This document shows, one piece after another, positions 22,191 to 31,999 of a stretch of DNA of 64,000 bases (position 1 is the first letter of the stretch; the number at the start of each line of letters is the position of its first letter). The position numbers and the translations under genes are program-made. The notes beneath the pieces were generated by a model. That model did not search any database. It was not told the origin of the DNA and worked only from the letters and a program-made list of their open reading frames with translations. The DNA is from Liberibacter crescens BT-1 (lineage in GTDB: Bacteria; Pseudomonadota; Alphaproteobacteria; Rhizobiales; Rhizobiaceae). The DNA lies in NCBI RefSeq assembly GCF_000325745.1, contig NC_019907.1, positions 1,196,501 through 1,260,500 of the forward strand, read 5' to 3'.

Positions 22191-22760
22191 TCTAGTAAAC
22201 TCATATGTATAAATTAATTATGATTTTTATTTATTGAATAAAATATCAATTTTATAAAATAATCTTCTATGAACCTACCCTAAATCCTATTATCTGCTTC
22301 TCAATGAACTATTATAAAATCCTGATGGAAAAGCGATCTTCATTATGAATGATAATCTCTAAAATGAATTTTCAAAAAATATTTTTTTCTGTGGTAATGA
22401 ATATCATAAATTTGAGATCATCATTGTTGATTTTTTGTAACTTAGCCATAATTTTTATATAAGGTATGTTTAATAAAACATCTAAAATTTAATTTTTAAT
22501 TAACTTAAATATACTATCGGCCAAAGAAATGAACTCAAAAACCACATCAATAAGTATTTCATTAAATGATTTATGAAAATGATATTAAAAAACAGAGGAA
22601 ATTTGTATTTTTATACTATGCAAAAATTTTTATAAAAGATCCTATATGAAATGGAAAAGATGTACATTATCTGTCTGCAAAAAGAGAGTCTCCAATACAA
22701 ATGGCAAATAGGATATAAAGCGGTTCTACTTTTAAAAGAAAAACTAAGATGTAGGATAAT
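22191..22760. other. 570-base AT-rich intergenic region
   Basis: Lies between the TadG-like gene (minus) and the ftsE leader (plus), so it should hold two divergent promoters. No gene or RNA recognised on either strand. Confidence 0.5.
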
Positions 22761-23037
22761 ATGAAAAGATATATTCGTTCTTTAGTAGGATCAGGTGTAT
22801 GGCACCATTATAGTCATATGTTTAACTCAGGAAAAGATCGTACCGATTTGAAAAGTACTTCAAAAAAGTAAAAAAAACAATATACCTTTATCGCGATTAA
22901 ATCAATTTCTTCGCAATAAAGATGATTCCTTATATCATACATCGTCTACATTAAATACCGAACATAAAAAACCGTCACTATCAAGATTATATTCCTTAGC
23001 GGTAGGTAGAAAAAATAATACTGCGGTACATCATCAA
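22761..23037 (+). other. short ORF and in-frame leader upstream of ftsE
   Basis: An ATG at 22761, preceded by TAGGA, opens a 36-codon frame ending at 22871. From 22867 the ftsE frame is open all the way into ftsE (about 57 codons without stop). Removing one A from six at 22862-22867 would join the two into an N-terminal extension of about 90 residues. It may be a real FtsE extension broken by an indel, or a leader peptide, or chance. Codon content is Lys/Ser/Asn-rich and not recognised. Confidence 0.35.
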
Positions 23038-23757
23038 ATGTCATCTCCATCAAATAATCAACACTCAAGAAGCTTTCAACCCCAATCAGATAACTCCTTG
23101 ATTACATTTGATAATGTTGGATTGCGTTACGGTATCGGCCCAGAAGTTTTAAAAAATCTCACTTTTGATATCCCTAAAAGTTCTTTTCACTTCTTAACCG
23201 GACCCTCAGGTGCAGGGAAAACCACACTTTTACGCTTATTATTCATGTCTCTTCAACCAACGCGTGGTTTAATCCATAGTTTTGGAAAAAATGTAGCAGA
23301 TATCCCTCGAAAAGAATTACCTTTTTTGCGACGTCGTATTGGTATTGTTTTCCAAGACTTTCGGCTTTTGAAACATTTAACAACGTATGAAAACGTAGCA
23401 CTTCCATTACGGGTGCGTGGAAAGGAAGAAGCAAGCTATCAAACTGATGTTCTTGAATTACTTAAATGGGTTGGACTTGGTGAACGAGTGAATATGCCAC
23501 CTCAGATTTTATCTGGCGGAGAAAAACAGCGTGTTGCTATTGCACGTGCATTAATTGATCGTCCTGAAATACTTTTGGCTGATGAGCCTACTGGTAATGT
23601 AGACCCACCAATGGCCCGCCGTTTGCTAAAGTTATTTCTTGAGTTAAATCGACTTGGGACAGCAGTGATAATTGCTACTCATGACATAACTCTTATGGAT
23701 CAAATAAGTGCTAATCGTATGGTTCTTTCAGAAGGATACCTAGAGATCCATGAATAG
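23038..23757 (+). CDS. ftsE: cell division ATP-binding protein FtsE
   Basis: ATPase of the FtsEX complex, which couples ATP use at the septum to peptidoglycan hydrolase activation. Walker A GPSGAGKTT (about residue 60), signature LSGGEKQRVAIARA (about 159) and Walker B ILLADEPTGNVD (about 180) are intact. The first 20 residues are not family-like; rhizobial FtsE starts at the segment matching ITFDNVGLRYG, so translation might begin at TTG 23098 or at the longer upstream frame. No good ribosome site precedes ATG 23038. It overlaps ftsX by 8 bases. Confidence 0.94.
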   Translation: MSSPSNNQHSRSFQPQSDNSLITFDNVGLRYGIGPEVLKNLTFDIPKSSFHFLTGPSGAGKTTLLRLLFMSLQPTRGLIHSFGKNVADIPRKELPFLRRRIGIVFQDFRLLKHLTTYENVALPLRVRGKEEASYQTDVLELLKWVGLGERVNMPPQILSGGEKQRVAIARALIDRPEILLADEPTGNVDPPMARRLLKLFLELNRLGTAVIIATHDITLMDQISANRMVLSEGYLEIHE

Positions 23758-24718
23758 AAATTTAGAAGTATATTTACGTCGTACAGAAACAATCATCCCG
23801 TCTGCAACTATACAAGGAGATTCTTTGATGGTTGTAATTGCAATTATGTCATTCTTAGCATGCTTAACTTTAGGTATTGTTAGTATTCTTCATTCAACTA
23901 CAGCGCGATGGAAAGGACAGATTTTAAACGAAGTCACGGTTCAAATAAATCCTGAAGAAAAAGTAGATATGGATGTTATCTTAAAACGCGTAAGAGATAT
24001 CGTGCTTTCAGTTGCAGGTATAAAAAACGCTCGTATAATTAGCGAAGATGAAACCAAAAAACTATTAGAACCTTGGTTAGGCTCTAATATAGATACTGCA
24101 CAATTACCTATACCACGTTTGGTTGTCATTTCGATTAATCCAAACAGTCCGCCTGACTTTCAGGTGATGAGAACACTCCTGAAGGAAACGGCCCCTCAAG
24201 CTATTCTTGATGATCACCGTACATGGATTAATCGTCTTATTTCTATGTCAAGAACAACAATCAGCATTGGCATTGGTATTGTTTTTCTTGTATTTATTGC
24301 TATGATATTAACTGTAATATTTGCTACACGAAGTGCTCTTTTAAGCAACCGCCATATTGTAGAAGTACTTCATTTCATTGGTGCAGAAACAATTTTTATT
24401 GCTAATGCCTTTCAAAGACATTTTTTAAAAATTAGCATTAAGGGAGCTATGTCTGGTGGGATATTGGCAAGTATGGCTTTTCTATTGGCAAATTATTGGT
24501 ACAAAAGATCAATAACAACTGCACAGACTGATCAGGCAGCTATTTTATTTGGCTCCTTTTCTTTAGAAGCCAATGGATATATAGGAATCTTTATAACAAT
24601 GATTATTATTGCTTCTCTCACAACACTTACAGCCCGCTTTACCGTTATAAATACAATTTGGGATATTGATACTATTCGTTCAGATCCATCAAGAATGGAT
24701 AACATAGAGAATATATAA
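23750..24718 (+). CDS. ftsX: cell division protein FtsX
   Basis: Membrane partner of FtsE. 322 residues: short cytoplasmic N-terminus, first membrane helix at about residues 25-47, a periplasmic domain about 50-165 that would contact hydrolase activators, then three helices (about 175-200, 230-250, 275-300). The start overlaps the ftsE end, implying coupling. The NlpD-like lipoprotein at 15 kb is a plausible functional relative in septal wall splitting, but no direct link is shown. Confidence 0.93.
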   Translation: MNRNLEVYLRRTETIIPSATIQGDSLMVVIAIMSFLACLTLGIVSILHSTTARWKGQILNEVTVQINPEEKVDMDVILKRVRDIVLSVAGIKNARIISEDETKKLLEPWLGSNIDTAQLPIPRLVVISINPNSPPDFQVMRTLLKETAPQAILDDHRTWINRLISMSRTTISIGIGIVFLVFIAMILTVIFATRSALLSNRHIVEVLHFIGAETIFIANAFQRHFLKISIKGAMSGGILASMAFLLANYWYKRSITTAQTDQAAILFGSFSLEANGYIGIFITMIIIASLTTLTARFTVINTIWDIDTIRSDPSRMDNIENI

Positions 24719-24731
24719 AGAATTTAAATGA

Positions 24732-25343
24732 ATGATATTGATAAAAAGAAAATACTTTTTTCTCTGTAATTTATTTCTACCGCATAGTCTGTATTATATC
24801 CTCATAGTCTTTGGTACACTATTTTTAGGTGGATTTTTATGGTTTTCTATATTAATTATGAACATGGACATACCAGAAGATCCTTCTGCTAACGCTATTG
24901 TAGTACTCACAGGTGCCCCGCAGCGTATAGAAAAAGCCCTGGAATTACTCACAAAGAAAGTAGGTAAACGATTGCTTATATCAGGAGTTCATCATTCAAT
25001 AAGCAAGAATCAACTTCAACAAAAAACCCACGCTACAAAAGATTTTTTTGAATGTTGTGTTGATATAGGTTATAAAGCACTTGATACTATTGGTAATGCA
25101 AAAGAAATATCAGACTGGGTGCATAAACATAATTATCAACGTGTTCTTGTGGTTACAAACAATTATCATATGTTACGCAGCTTCTTAGAGCTAAGACGTG
25201 TAGATACAGAAACAGAATTTATTCCATATCCTGTTATAATAAAAGACTCTAAACCTGAAAATTACGTATCAAAGTTCAAGATTATCAAAACTATGTTTAT
25301 AGAATACACTAAAACTTTTCTTGCACTTCTACGAATAGCATAA
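24732..25343 (+). CDS. YdcF/SanA-family DUF218 protein
   Basis: 203-residue inner-membrane protein with one N-terminal helix (about 15-40) and a DUF218 domain starting at AIVVLTGAPQRIEKAL (about residue 55), with VVTNNYHMLRSFLELR near residue 140. DUF218 proteins (YdcF, SanA, ElyC) act in envelope homeostasis, with unresolved chemistry. Rhizobia keep it between ftsX and plsC. The first dozen residues may be altered: an overlapping ATG at 24728 opens another frame that would join after a one-base change in six T. Confidence 0.88.
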   Translation: MILIKRKYFFLCNLFLPHSLYYILIVFGTLFLGGFLWFSILIMNMDIPEDPSANAIVVLTGAPQRIEKALELLTKKVGKRLLISGVHHSISKNQLQQKTHATKDFFECCVDIGYKALDTIGNAKEISDWVHKHNYQRVLVVTNNYHMLRSFLELRRVDTETEFIPYPVIIKDSKPENYVSKFKIIKTMFIEYTKTFLALLRIA

Positions 25344-25382
25344 TTACTTGCCTATAACATAACTTAATGATAAATATTCCAC

Positions 25383-26152
25383 ATGCCAAGTCTTATAATA
25401 ACTTACATTCGATCTGCAGTCTTTAATATTCTATTTTATCTTATCATATTGATATCTCTTGTTGTTTCACATCTACTTCAATTCTTTATGACACGAAAAC
25501 AACATTTTGCTTTAGGAAAAAGCTGGGCAAAAATACAGAATTTTCTACTAGAAAAAATTACAAAAACAAGTTTTCAAATTGAAGGACTAGAGAATCTCCC
25601 GAAAGGAAAGTGTATCATAGCTGCTGAACATCAAGCTTTTTGGGATACTTTTGCCTTATGGCCTTGGTTAGAAGATCCTACATTCATACTAAAACACACA
25701 ATACTGTGGATACCTCTTGTTCGCTCATACTGTAAAAAACAAAAAATGATTGGAATAAACCGCAAAAAAAACATACCGTCATGAAAAAAATTATAAAGCG
25801 TTCACAAGAAGCAATGAATGATAATCGCCAACTTGTTATATACCCTGAAGGAACAAGACGTATTCCTGAAGCAAAACCCGTTTATAAAAAAGGTATATCC
25901 TATATATATGATTCCCTTCAGGTCCCAGTCATACCAATAGTAATGAATTTTGGATTATTTTGGCCACGCAGAAGCTTAATACGATACCCAGGAAAGTTTA
26001 AGGTCCGTATTCTTCCACCCATACCCCCTAATATGTCAAAAGATGTCTTTTTTATACAACTCAAAAAAACAATGGAATATGAAAGTAATCGACTTTTATT
26101 AGAAACTATCAAGGATAACCCACATATACCTTTTAAGAAACTATCAAAATAA
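25383..26152 (+). pseudogene. plsC: 1-acyl-sn-glycerol-3-phosphate acyltransferase (PlsC type), one-base frameshift
   Basis: Adds the second acyl chain to make phosphatidic acid. The N-terminal part has a membrane helix (about 10-33) and acyltransferase motif I as EHQAFWDTFAL. The second part, in the -1 frame, carries motif III as YPEGTRR and the conserved PVIPIVMN. The first frame runs to a stop at 25782-25784; the second is open from before 25781. The break is eight A at 25764-25771; nine would restore one protein of about 256 residues. The incoming frame reads A AAA AAC there, again a -1 slippery heptamer. Confidence 0.92.
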
Positions 26153-26384
26153 TTGGCTATATTTTAAAAAAATCTTTACCTGTAAAAAGTGCAGGATAAA
26201 AAATAAAGACTATAATAAAACCATTTATTTATGTGTTAATATTACTAATATGTCTTTTTTAAAAATCTCCCTTTAGACCAGACTTGCATGCTAAAACTAT
26301 TGAACTTGCTGCTTTATTTCTGTCATAAAGGATTTTAGACCTTGCCTGTAAAAAGGATAACAGAATTGACTGTTGGAGAATATA

Positions 26385-27386
26385 ATGTCTTTACTAAGAA
26401 AGGTCTCTCATAATTCAAAATTTCAAATTTTTATGGGATTTATTATTGCTTCCTTTATAATCACCTTAATTTACATAGGATTATGTCTATATACAGTCCA
26501 TCAACTCAAGAATCGTATTTCTTCTGAAATTATTGCAAAAAAAATTGAATGCACAGATTTAAATGTTCAATTTTCATATTTCACAATTATTCTCAACTGC
26601 TCACAATTAGCATTTAAAAATAATAAAACAAAAACAACCCTTGCAGTTGGCGGATTAAAAATTATTGGATCAATATTCAATCCCCAAAAAATATCTTGGA
26701 ATTTGCAATCCCCTGCAAAAATCTATAAAAACCCTCAATTTATCCTCTCAGGACAATGGGAGAGCTTTTCTTCAAAAATAGAAAATGCTTTGACGAAAGA
26801 TAAAAACTCATTGACAGTGATTGAACAACTAAAAATAGACATTTCTTCACTACCTTCTATCAATTTAGGCACCCTTACAATAAAAGAAGCAAAAATAGGA
26901 GTAAAAAACAACAATCAATATCTAGCAATAAACAGTTCCTTTGATAATACAAATTTTATCTCTGGATACACTCCCTTCAGTTTATCTCCTTTTTCTATAA
27001 AAAGTGATGTTTTATTATTCCAAAATCCAAATAAAAACTTAGAAGAAGACATCCTAAGTTTATGCTTTATCAAAGGAGAAGTAAAAAATTTAACTATAGA
27101 CTTTGGAGATAATCGCCGTATATCGTTCTCTGGACCTTTCTCTTGTAACTTTAATGGCCTGATTTCAGCCAATATACATATTGAAATTGAAAATTTTCAT
27201 AAAGTAGAACAATTAATTTCTGAATCTTTTCCTATCTATGATCAAACTTATTTTTATCTTGGTAAAATATTAGAAAAATTATCACGTCGCTCAAAAAATG
27301 ATACGATATCATTAAAATTAAATATATATGATGGTTTTATAAAAGTTGGCTTCATTCCATTAGGAACTATTCCTCCTCTTAAGTAA
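26385..27386 (+). CDS. DUF2125-family protein
   Basis: 333-residue protein with an N-terminal membrane helix (about residues 17-40, GFIIASFIITLIYIGLCLYT) and a long periplasmic part rich in beta-type alternation. It matches the rhizobial DUF2125 proteins by position (after plsC, before convergent tyrC) and by the N-terminal pattern, where the membrane helix is followed by a stretch with conserved Cys (KKIECTDLNV, LNCSQLAF). Function unknown. The ATG at 26385 has GGAG 7-10 bases upstream; a TTG 12 bases earlier is less likely. Confidence 0.75.
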   Translation: MSLLRKVSHNSKFQIFMGFIIASFIITLIYIGLCLYTVHQLKNRISSEIIAKKIECTDLNVQFSYFTIILNCSQLAFKNNKTKTTLAVGGLKIIGSIFNPQKISWNLQSPAKIYKNPQFILSGQWESFSSKIENALTKDKNSLTVIEQLKIDISSLPSINLGTLTIKEAKIGVKNNNQYLAINSSFDNTNFISGYTPFSLSPFSIKSDVLLFQNPNKNLEEDILSLCFIKGEVKNLTIDFGDNRRISFSGPFSCNFNGLISANIHIEIENFHKVEQLISESFPIYDQTYFYLGKILEKLSRRSKNDTISLKLNIYDGFIKVGFIPLGTIPPLK

Positions 27387-27391
27387 AAAAT

Positions 27392-28318
27392 TTAAGTCTT
27401 ATCGAAATCATGTCGGCCAAAATCAGGTTTATCTACATCTTGAGCAATTTCAACGATAGAACGGCGGACATTACGGGTATGAGAAAAAAACTCGAATAGC
27501 TTATTACCATCCTGACTAGAAATCATCCTTTTTAAAGATGTAAGATTTTTTATAAACAAATCTAACATTACTAAAATTGCATCTTTATTATGTACACAGA
27601 TATCACGCCACATAATAGGATCAGAAGCTGCCAAGCGTGTAAAATCACGAAAACCAGATGCTGAATATTTTATGACTTCTGATTTTACAACTGTCTCTAA
27701 GTCCATAGCTGAAGTGACCATATTATATGCAATAATATGTGGTAAATGAGATACTATTGCCAATACCTGATCGTGATGGAATGGATCCATATGATCAACA
27801 TGCGAACCAAGAGCTTGCCAAAAAGCCTGTACACGATCTAAAGCGTGTTGATTGGTATTAGGAATCGGAGTAAGAATACACCACCTATTTCTGAATAACC
27901 CTGAAAAACCAGCATCAGGTCCTGATTCTTCAGTGCCTGCAATAGGATGCCCAGGAATAAAATGAACACCTAAAGGAATATGAGGTTGTATTTGTGAAAT
28001 CACTGAAACTTTAGTAGATCCAACATCAGTAACAATAGAATCTGCTTTTAAATACGGAGCGATTTCTTTAGCAATATTTTCATATGCGCCAACGGGTACA
28101 GAGATTATAATAAGATCAGCATCTGTTACTGCCTCAGACATTGAAAGAGTATAGTGAGTACCAAGATCGAGTTTCTTTGCTCTCATTAAAGTGATATCAC
28201 GACGTGTTGACACTACCAACTTATCTGCAAGCCCTAGAATTCGGATATCTCGTGCTATAGAAGAACCAATCAATCCAATTCCAATAAGTGTAATATGTTT
28301 GAAATGAGGCTTATCCAT
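27392..28318 (-). CDS. tyrC: prephenate/cyclohexadienyl dehydrogenase
   Basis: NAD-dependent oxidative decarboxylation of prephenate or arogenate in tyrosine synthesis. The 308-residue protein has the dinucleotide fold IGIGLIGSSIARD near the start and the family block HFIPGHPIAGTEESGPD near residue 118. It lies 5 bases downstream of hisC on the same strand, forming the rhizobial hisC-tyrC pair that links transamination and dehydrogenation in aromatic amino acid synthesis. Confidence 0.94.
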   Translation of the reverse strand: MDKPHFKHITLIGIGLIGSSIARDIRILGLADKLVVSTRRDITLMRAKKLDLGTHYTLSMSEAVTDADLIIISVPVGAYENIAKEIAPYLKADSIVTDVGSTKVSVISQIQPHIPLGVHFIPGHPIAGTEESGPDAGFSGLFRNRWCILTPIPNTNQHALDRVQAFWQALGSHVDHMDPFHHDQVLAIVSHLPHIIAYNMVTSAMDLETVVKSEVIKYSASGFRDFTRLAASDPIMWRDICVHNKDAILVMLDLFIKNLTSLKRMISSQDGNKLFEFFSHTRNVRRSIVEIAQDVDKPDFGRHDFDKT

Positions 28319-28323
28319 TAATG

Positions 28324-29424
28324 TTAGGCCATAAATTCTTTAAGAACATTAATCACCCCTTCATTAGCGTCTTTACATCCAATTGACATCCTTAATGCAT
28401 TGGGCAATCCATAACTATCTAAAGCTCGAAGGATATAACCTCTGCTTGTAAGAAAATTATCAGCATCAATTGCACGCTTACCATCTTTATTCGGAAAATG
28501 TATTAACAAAAAGTTTGCAACTGAAGGAGTAACCTTTAAACCTATTTTATCTAATTCATAAATCATTTTTTCACGCCAAAATATATTAAATTCTACTGTA
28601 TTCCTTATAAACTCTTGATCATTAACGGCAACTGTTCCTATAGCGATTGCTATGGAATTAAGATTAAAAGGATTTCGAATACGATTTAAAACATTAACAA
28701 CAGAAGGATTCGTATACAGCCAACCAATGCGCAATGCAGCCAAACCATAGGCCTTAGAGAAAGTACGAGTCATAACTACATTTGTACTGGAATTGACTAA
28801 CTTTAAACCTGAATCATAATCATCTTTTCTTACATATTCACCATAAGCAGAATCAATTACAAGTAAAACATGATCAGGGAGCATACTAATAAGCCAGAAA
28901 AGATCCTTGACCGGAACATATGTACCTGTCGGATTACCTGGATTAGAAATGAAAATAATCTTGGTTCTTTCAGTAACAGCAGAAAGGATAGCATGGACAT
29001 CAACAACATAATTTTTTTCTTGAACAGTAATAGGAGTAGCTCCCATTGCCTTTATTTGGATTTTATACAGAAGATAACCATATTCAGTAATAATAGCTTC
29101 ATCTCCTGGACCAAGATAGGCCTTGCACAACAAATCCAGTAGCTCATCAGAACCATTGCCACAAACTATATTTGCAGAATCTATACCATAAACCTTGCCT
29201 ATTGCTTGTCGCAGTTGATAAGAAGATCCATCAGGATAGCGTTCAAAATTAAATACTGTATTCCGCATGACTTGAAATACTTTTGGGCTTGCTCCAAATG
29301 GATTCTCATTTGAAGAGAGTTTATGAAATTGAACAACACCAGGTATAGACGACCTACCAGGAACATAAGCATCAATATCCATAATACCGGGACGCGGTAT
29401 TGGTCCAGTAAATGTTCTTTTCAT
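28324..29424 (-). CDS. hisC: histidinol-phosphate / aromatic aminotransferase
   Basis: PLP fold-type I aminotransferase of 366 residues. The PLP lysine lies in RTFSKAYGLAALRIGW (about residue 218), with the ring-stacking and phosphate blocks SNPGNPTGTY and DSAYGEY. In rhizobia the copy next to tyrC probably acts mainly on aromatic 2-oxo acids; no histidine operon is visible here. The start at 29424 has GGAGA about 10 bases upstream and gives the rhizobial N-terminus (PRPGIMDIDAYVPG); an ATG 42 bases earlier is possible. Confidence 0.92.
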   Translation of the reverse strand: MKRTFTGPIPRPGIMDIDAYVPGRSSIPGVVQFHKLSSNENPFGASPKVFQVMRNTVFNFERYPDGSSYQLRQAIGKVYGIDSANIVCGNGSDELLDLLCKAYLGPGDEAIITEYGYLLYKIQIKAMGATPITVQEKNYVVDVHAILSAVTERTKIIFISNPGNPTGTYVPVKDLFWLISMLPDHVLLVIDSAYGEYVRKDDYDSGLKLVNSSTNVVMTRTFSKAYGLAALRIGWLYTNPSVVNVLNRIRNPFNLNSIAIAIGTVAVNDQEFIRNTVEFNIFWREKMIYELDKIGLKVTPSVANFLLIHFPNKDGKRAIDADNFLTSRGYILRALDSYGLPNALRMSIGCKDANEGVINVLKEFMA

Positions 29425-29519
29425 GATTTCATCTCTCCGTCTTAAGAATGATCTTTGTGAATGCATTTGAAAAAATATCTATGAGTATAACTTTTTTATA
29501 AGAATTTAGCCTTCACAGA

Positions 29520-30248
29520 TTATGTCAATACGCTCTGAGGAATAAGTACAGGTACAAACTTACGCCGTTCCTGAAATTTATGAACTGGTAAGCCCTGATA
29601 TATAACTTTTCTTACCTCAACTATATAAACCCCAGCAAATCCAGGGCACAGTATACGCCCAACTTTTTCAAATAAATATGGAAATTTATAAAAAAATACT
29701 TTGTTCGTTGGAGGAAAAAACATAGCGCCTGAAGTAAAAGAAAGAGTAAAATTTATATCTTCTAAAAAAGAAATTATTTGGTGCAAAAAATAGGACTTTC
29801 CGCAACCAAAAGGACTGGATTCCATGTTTGACCACATACCACAGAGGTTAGGAACTATAACAATCATGCGACCATCAGAAGCCAATATTCTCCAGATCTC
29901 GTTCAGTATTAAAGAAGGATCTTTCAAAAATTCTAAAGAGTGAATTACCAAAACACGATCAATTGAAGCATCCGGAAGTGGCAATTCTTCTTCAGATACC
30001 AATGCTGTTGCAGAAAGAGCCTGGTTTGGCCAACTTATTGCCCCTTGACCAGCAGGCATAAAAGCTAATATACGTTCTGCACGACCATGAAAACTTTCAA
30101 GAAAAGGAAGAGGATAACCTAATCCTAGTATGCTCTTATCAGAAACATCAGGCCAAATGTCAAGGAGGACTCTAATAATAGAATCTTTAGCAAAAATTCC
30201 AAGACGCGAGTTATAAAAATTATAAAGCTCCAAGACATCGACATACAT
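29520..30248 (-). CDS. class I SAM-dependent methyltransferase
   Basis: About 242 residues of methyltransferase type 11 fold. The N-terminal FYNSRLGIFAKDSI matches the rhizobial family found divergent to gloB. The SAM motif I region is degenerate (ILGLGYPLPFLESF) but the post-I and motif II regions are readable (LPLPDASIDRVLVIHSLEFL). The start at 30248 is chosen because AAGGTG lies 6 bases upstream; a longer in-frame ORF begins at 30335 with no such site. Substrate unknown. Confidence 0.85.
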   Translation of the reverse strand: MYVDVLELYNFYNSRLGIFAKDSIIRVLLDIWPDVSDKSILGLGYPLPFLESFHGRAERILAFMPAGQGAISWPNQALSATALVSEEELPLPDASIDRVLVIHSLEFLKDPSLILNEIWRILASDGRMIVIVPNLCGMWSNMESSPFGCGKSYFLHQIISFLEDINFTLSFTSGAMFFPPTNKVFFYKFPYLFEKVGRILCPGFAGVYIVEVRKVIYQGLPVHKFQERRKFVPVLIPQSVLT

Positions 30249-30398
30249 TAAATACACCTTATAGCTGCATGCCCTGACTTCAAAAACATCCTTGATCACA
30301 AAAAAAGGAATTTCAACAAAATACCCGTAATTCAATCACATATTAATATTATCATCAAACTTAATAGAGTTTCAAACATACATTAGATATGAGCTATA

Positions 30399-31166
30399 AT
30401 GAATTTTAACATACAAACCTTCCTTTGTCGACCTGATAATATAGGAATCATTATTCACGATAATAAAAGCAAACTCACAGCTACTATTGATACTCCTAAT
30501 GCAAACGAAATTTTAAAGGTTTTAAACTATCACGGTTGGTCCCTTACTCATATCTTCATTACTCATCATCATGCGGATCATACAAAAGGCAATATAGAAC
30601 TTAAAAATCACTTCAACTGTAAAATTTTCGCTTCTTGCAAGGAGAAACACAAAATCCCAGGAGTTGATCATGTGCTTTCTGAAGGAGAAATTATACATTT
30701 TGGAGATCATAAAGTAGAAGTTATGTTTACTCCAGGGCATACAACAGGACATATATGTTATCATTTTGTGAAAGAGAAGCTTCTATTCGTTGGGGATGTT
30801 CTTTTTCGATTAGGATGTGGAAGGTTACTTGAAGGTACACCAGAAGAAATGTTTTCTAGCTTACAAAAGATAGCATCCCTTCCCGAAGAAACACGCATCT
30901 ATTTTGGTCATGAATATACCCAATCAAATGCACGATTTGCACTTTCTATTGATTGTGATAATGAAGAACTAAAAATACACGCTGCTGAAATAGAAACATT
31001 AAGAAAAAAAAATGCTCTTACAATCCCAACAACACTGTCTCTTGAGAAAAAAACAAATCCTTTTCTAAGAACATCTGATCCTGAAATAAGAAAAAAACTC
31101 AATATGGAAGATAAGAGTGATCAAGAAATTTTCATTACACTACGAAATCTGAAAGATATATTCTAA
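30399..31166 (+). CDS. gloB: hydroxyacylglutathione hydrolase (glyoxalase II)
   Basis: Hydrolyses S-lactoylglutathione in methylglyoxal detoxification. 255-residue metallo-beta-lactamase fold with ITHHHADHTKGN (metal ligands, about residue 55), PGHTTGH (about 112), FVGDVLF with bridging Asp (about 131) and FGHEYT (about 169). The C-terminal glyoxalase II domain ends with the usual RKKLN. Divergent from the methyltransferase gene, as in other rhizobia. Confidence 0.95.
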   Translation: MNFNIQTFLCRPDNIGIIIHDNKSKLTATIDTPNANEILKVLNYHGWSLTHIFITHHHADHTKGNIELKNHFNCKIFASCKEKHKIPGVDHVLSEGEIIHFGDHKVEVMFTPGHTTGHICYHFVKEKLLFVGDVLFRLGCGRLLEGTPEEMFSSLQKIASLPEETRIYFGHEYTQSNARFALSIDCDNEELKIHAAEIETLRKKNALTIPTTLSLEKKTNPFLRTSDPEIRKKLNMEDKSDQEIFITLRNLKDIF

Positions 31167-31243
31167 TATATCAGAGTTACCTATATTTAAAATCCATAGG
31201 TTTATTGGTAACTATCCTTAAAAAATATGATTTATAATATCAA

Positions 31244-31999
31244 TTAATATTTCCTGGCGATAATAGTTATAGTACCAATATTTACAGGAATTGATGCATA
31301 GACAGGAGCGTATAAGTGGGTAACAGGAGAACGAGCAAACCATACCTCAATATTTGATTTTTGTAGATGTTTGATACTATAATGATCTTTTCTGTATCCC
31401 GATTTAGGAATAAAATTCAAAGAACAAACAAAGGCTTCTCCAGAAAAATTCTCCGTCACAAAGTTTTTTTTACCATGAAACAAGAAATCAAGATCATACC
31501 GCATTTCACCATCAAATATGAATTGTTTTTTTAGACAAAGCTGATCTTCTTTGAAGGCAAGGAGCCCAGATATCGGATCAATAACCTTAAGCAAATCATT
31601 TTCTGATAACTTTATCCAATCATTCAAGAACAAAGTCTTTTTCGGTATAACCTGATACGTTTTTACAAAATCATTCTGATATTTAACTTCAAAAAAGCGT
31701 TTTTTTTTCTTATAAATATATGAAAGAATATATGATGTTGAATGCAATTGATCTCCTATAACATCACCCTCGACATTCATACGAGCTGATAAAGAAGAAA
31801 TCATATTGAATAAACCAATAGCTTTAATGCTTGCTGAAATCCTGTAATGCTTTTCTAGAGTTGATGTTTTGAAAATTGCTTGAGCAATAAGTATACTAGA
31901 AAATCTTACATCGTATTCAACAATATGAGATTGTTCTTCAACTGCCCAAGAAAATAGTGGCATCAATAAAATAAATATAATACTTAAAGTGCACCTCAT
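31244..31999 (-). CDS. DUF3108 exported protein
   Basis: About 251 residues with an N-terminal signal peptide (cleavage expected after FSWA) and a DUF3108 domain, recognisable from VEYDVRFSSILIAQAIFKT to the end. Periplasmic protein of unknown function. It lies divergent from rpmB, the normal position in rhizobia. The start is uncertain: ATG at 31999 gives a clean signal peptide, while in-frame ATGs at 32014 and 32038 also exist. Confidence 0.78.
   Translation of the reverse strand: MRCTLSIIFILLMPLFSWAVEEQSHIVEYDVRFSSILIAQAIFKTSTLEKHYRISASIKAIGLFNMISSLSARMNVEGDVIGDQLHSTSYILSYIYKKKKRFFEVKYQNDFVKTYQVIPKKTLFLNDWIKLSENDLLKVIDPISGLLAFKEDQLCLKKQFIFDGEMRYDLDFLFHGKKNFVTENFSGEAFVCSLNFIPKSGYRKDHYSIKHLQKSNIEVWFARSPVTHLYAPVYASIPVNIGTITIIARKY

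Noticed and set aside
22485-22505. TTAA-N7-TTAA match resembling a CtrA box
   Set aside because: In DNA this AT-rich such a match is expected often by chance, and it is not at a convincing distance from a promoter.
26178-26360. Repeated CCTGTAAAAAG at 26178 and 26345 before the DUF2125 gene
   Set aside because: Only 11 bases, two copies, no inverted or regular structure; not enough to call a repeat element or operator.
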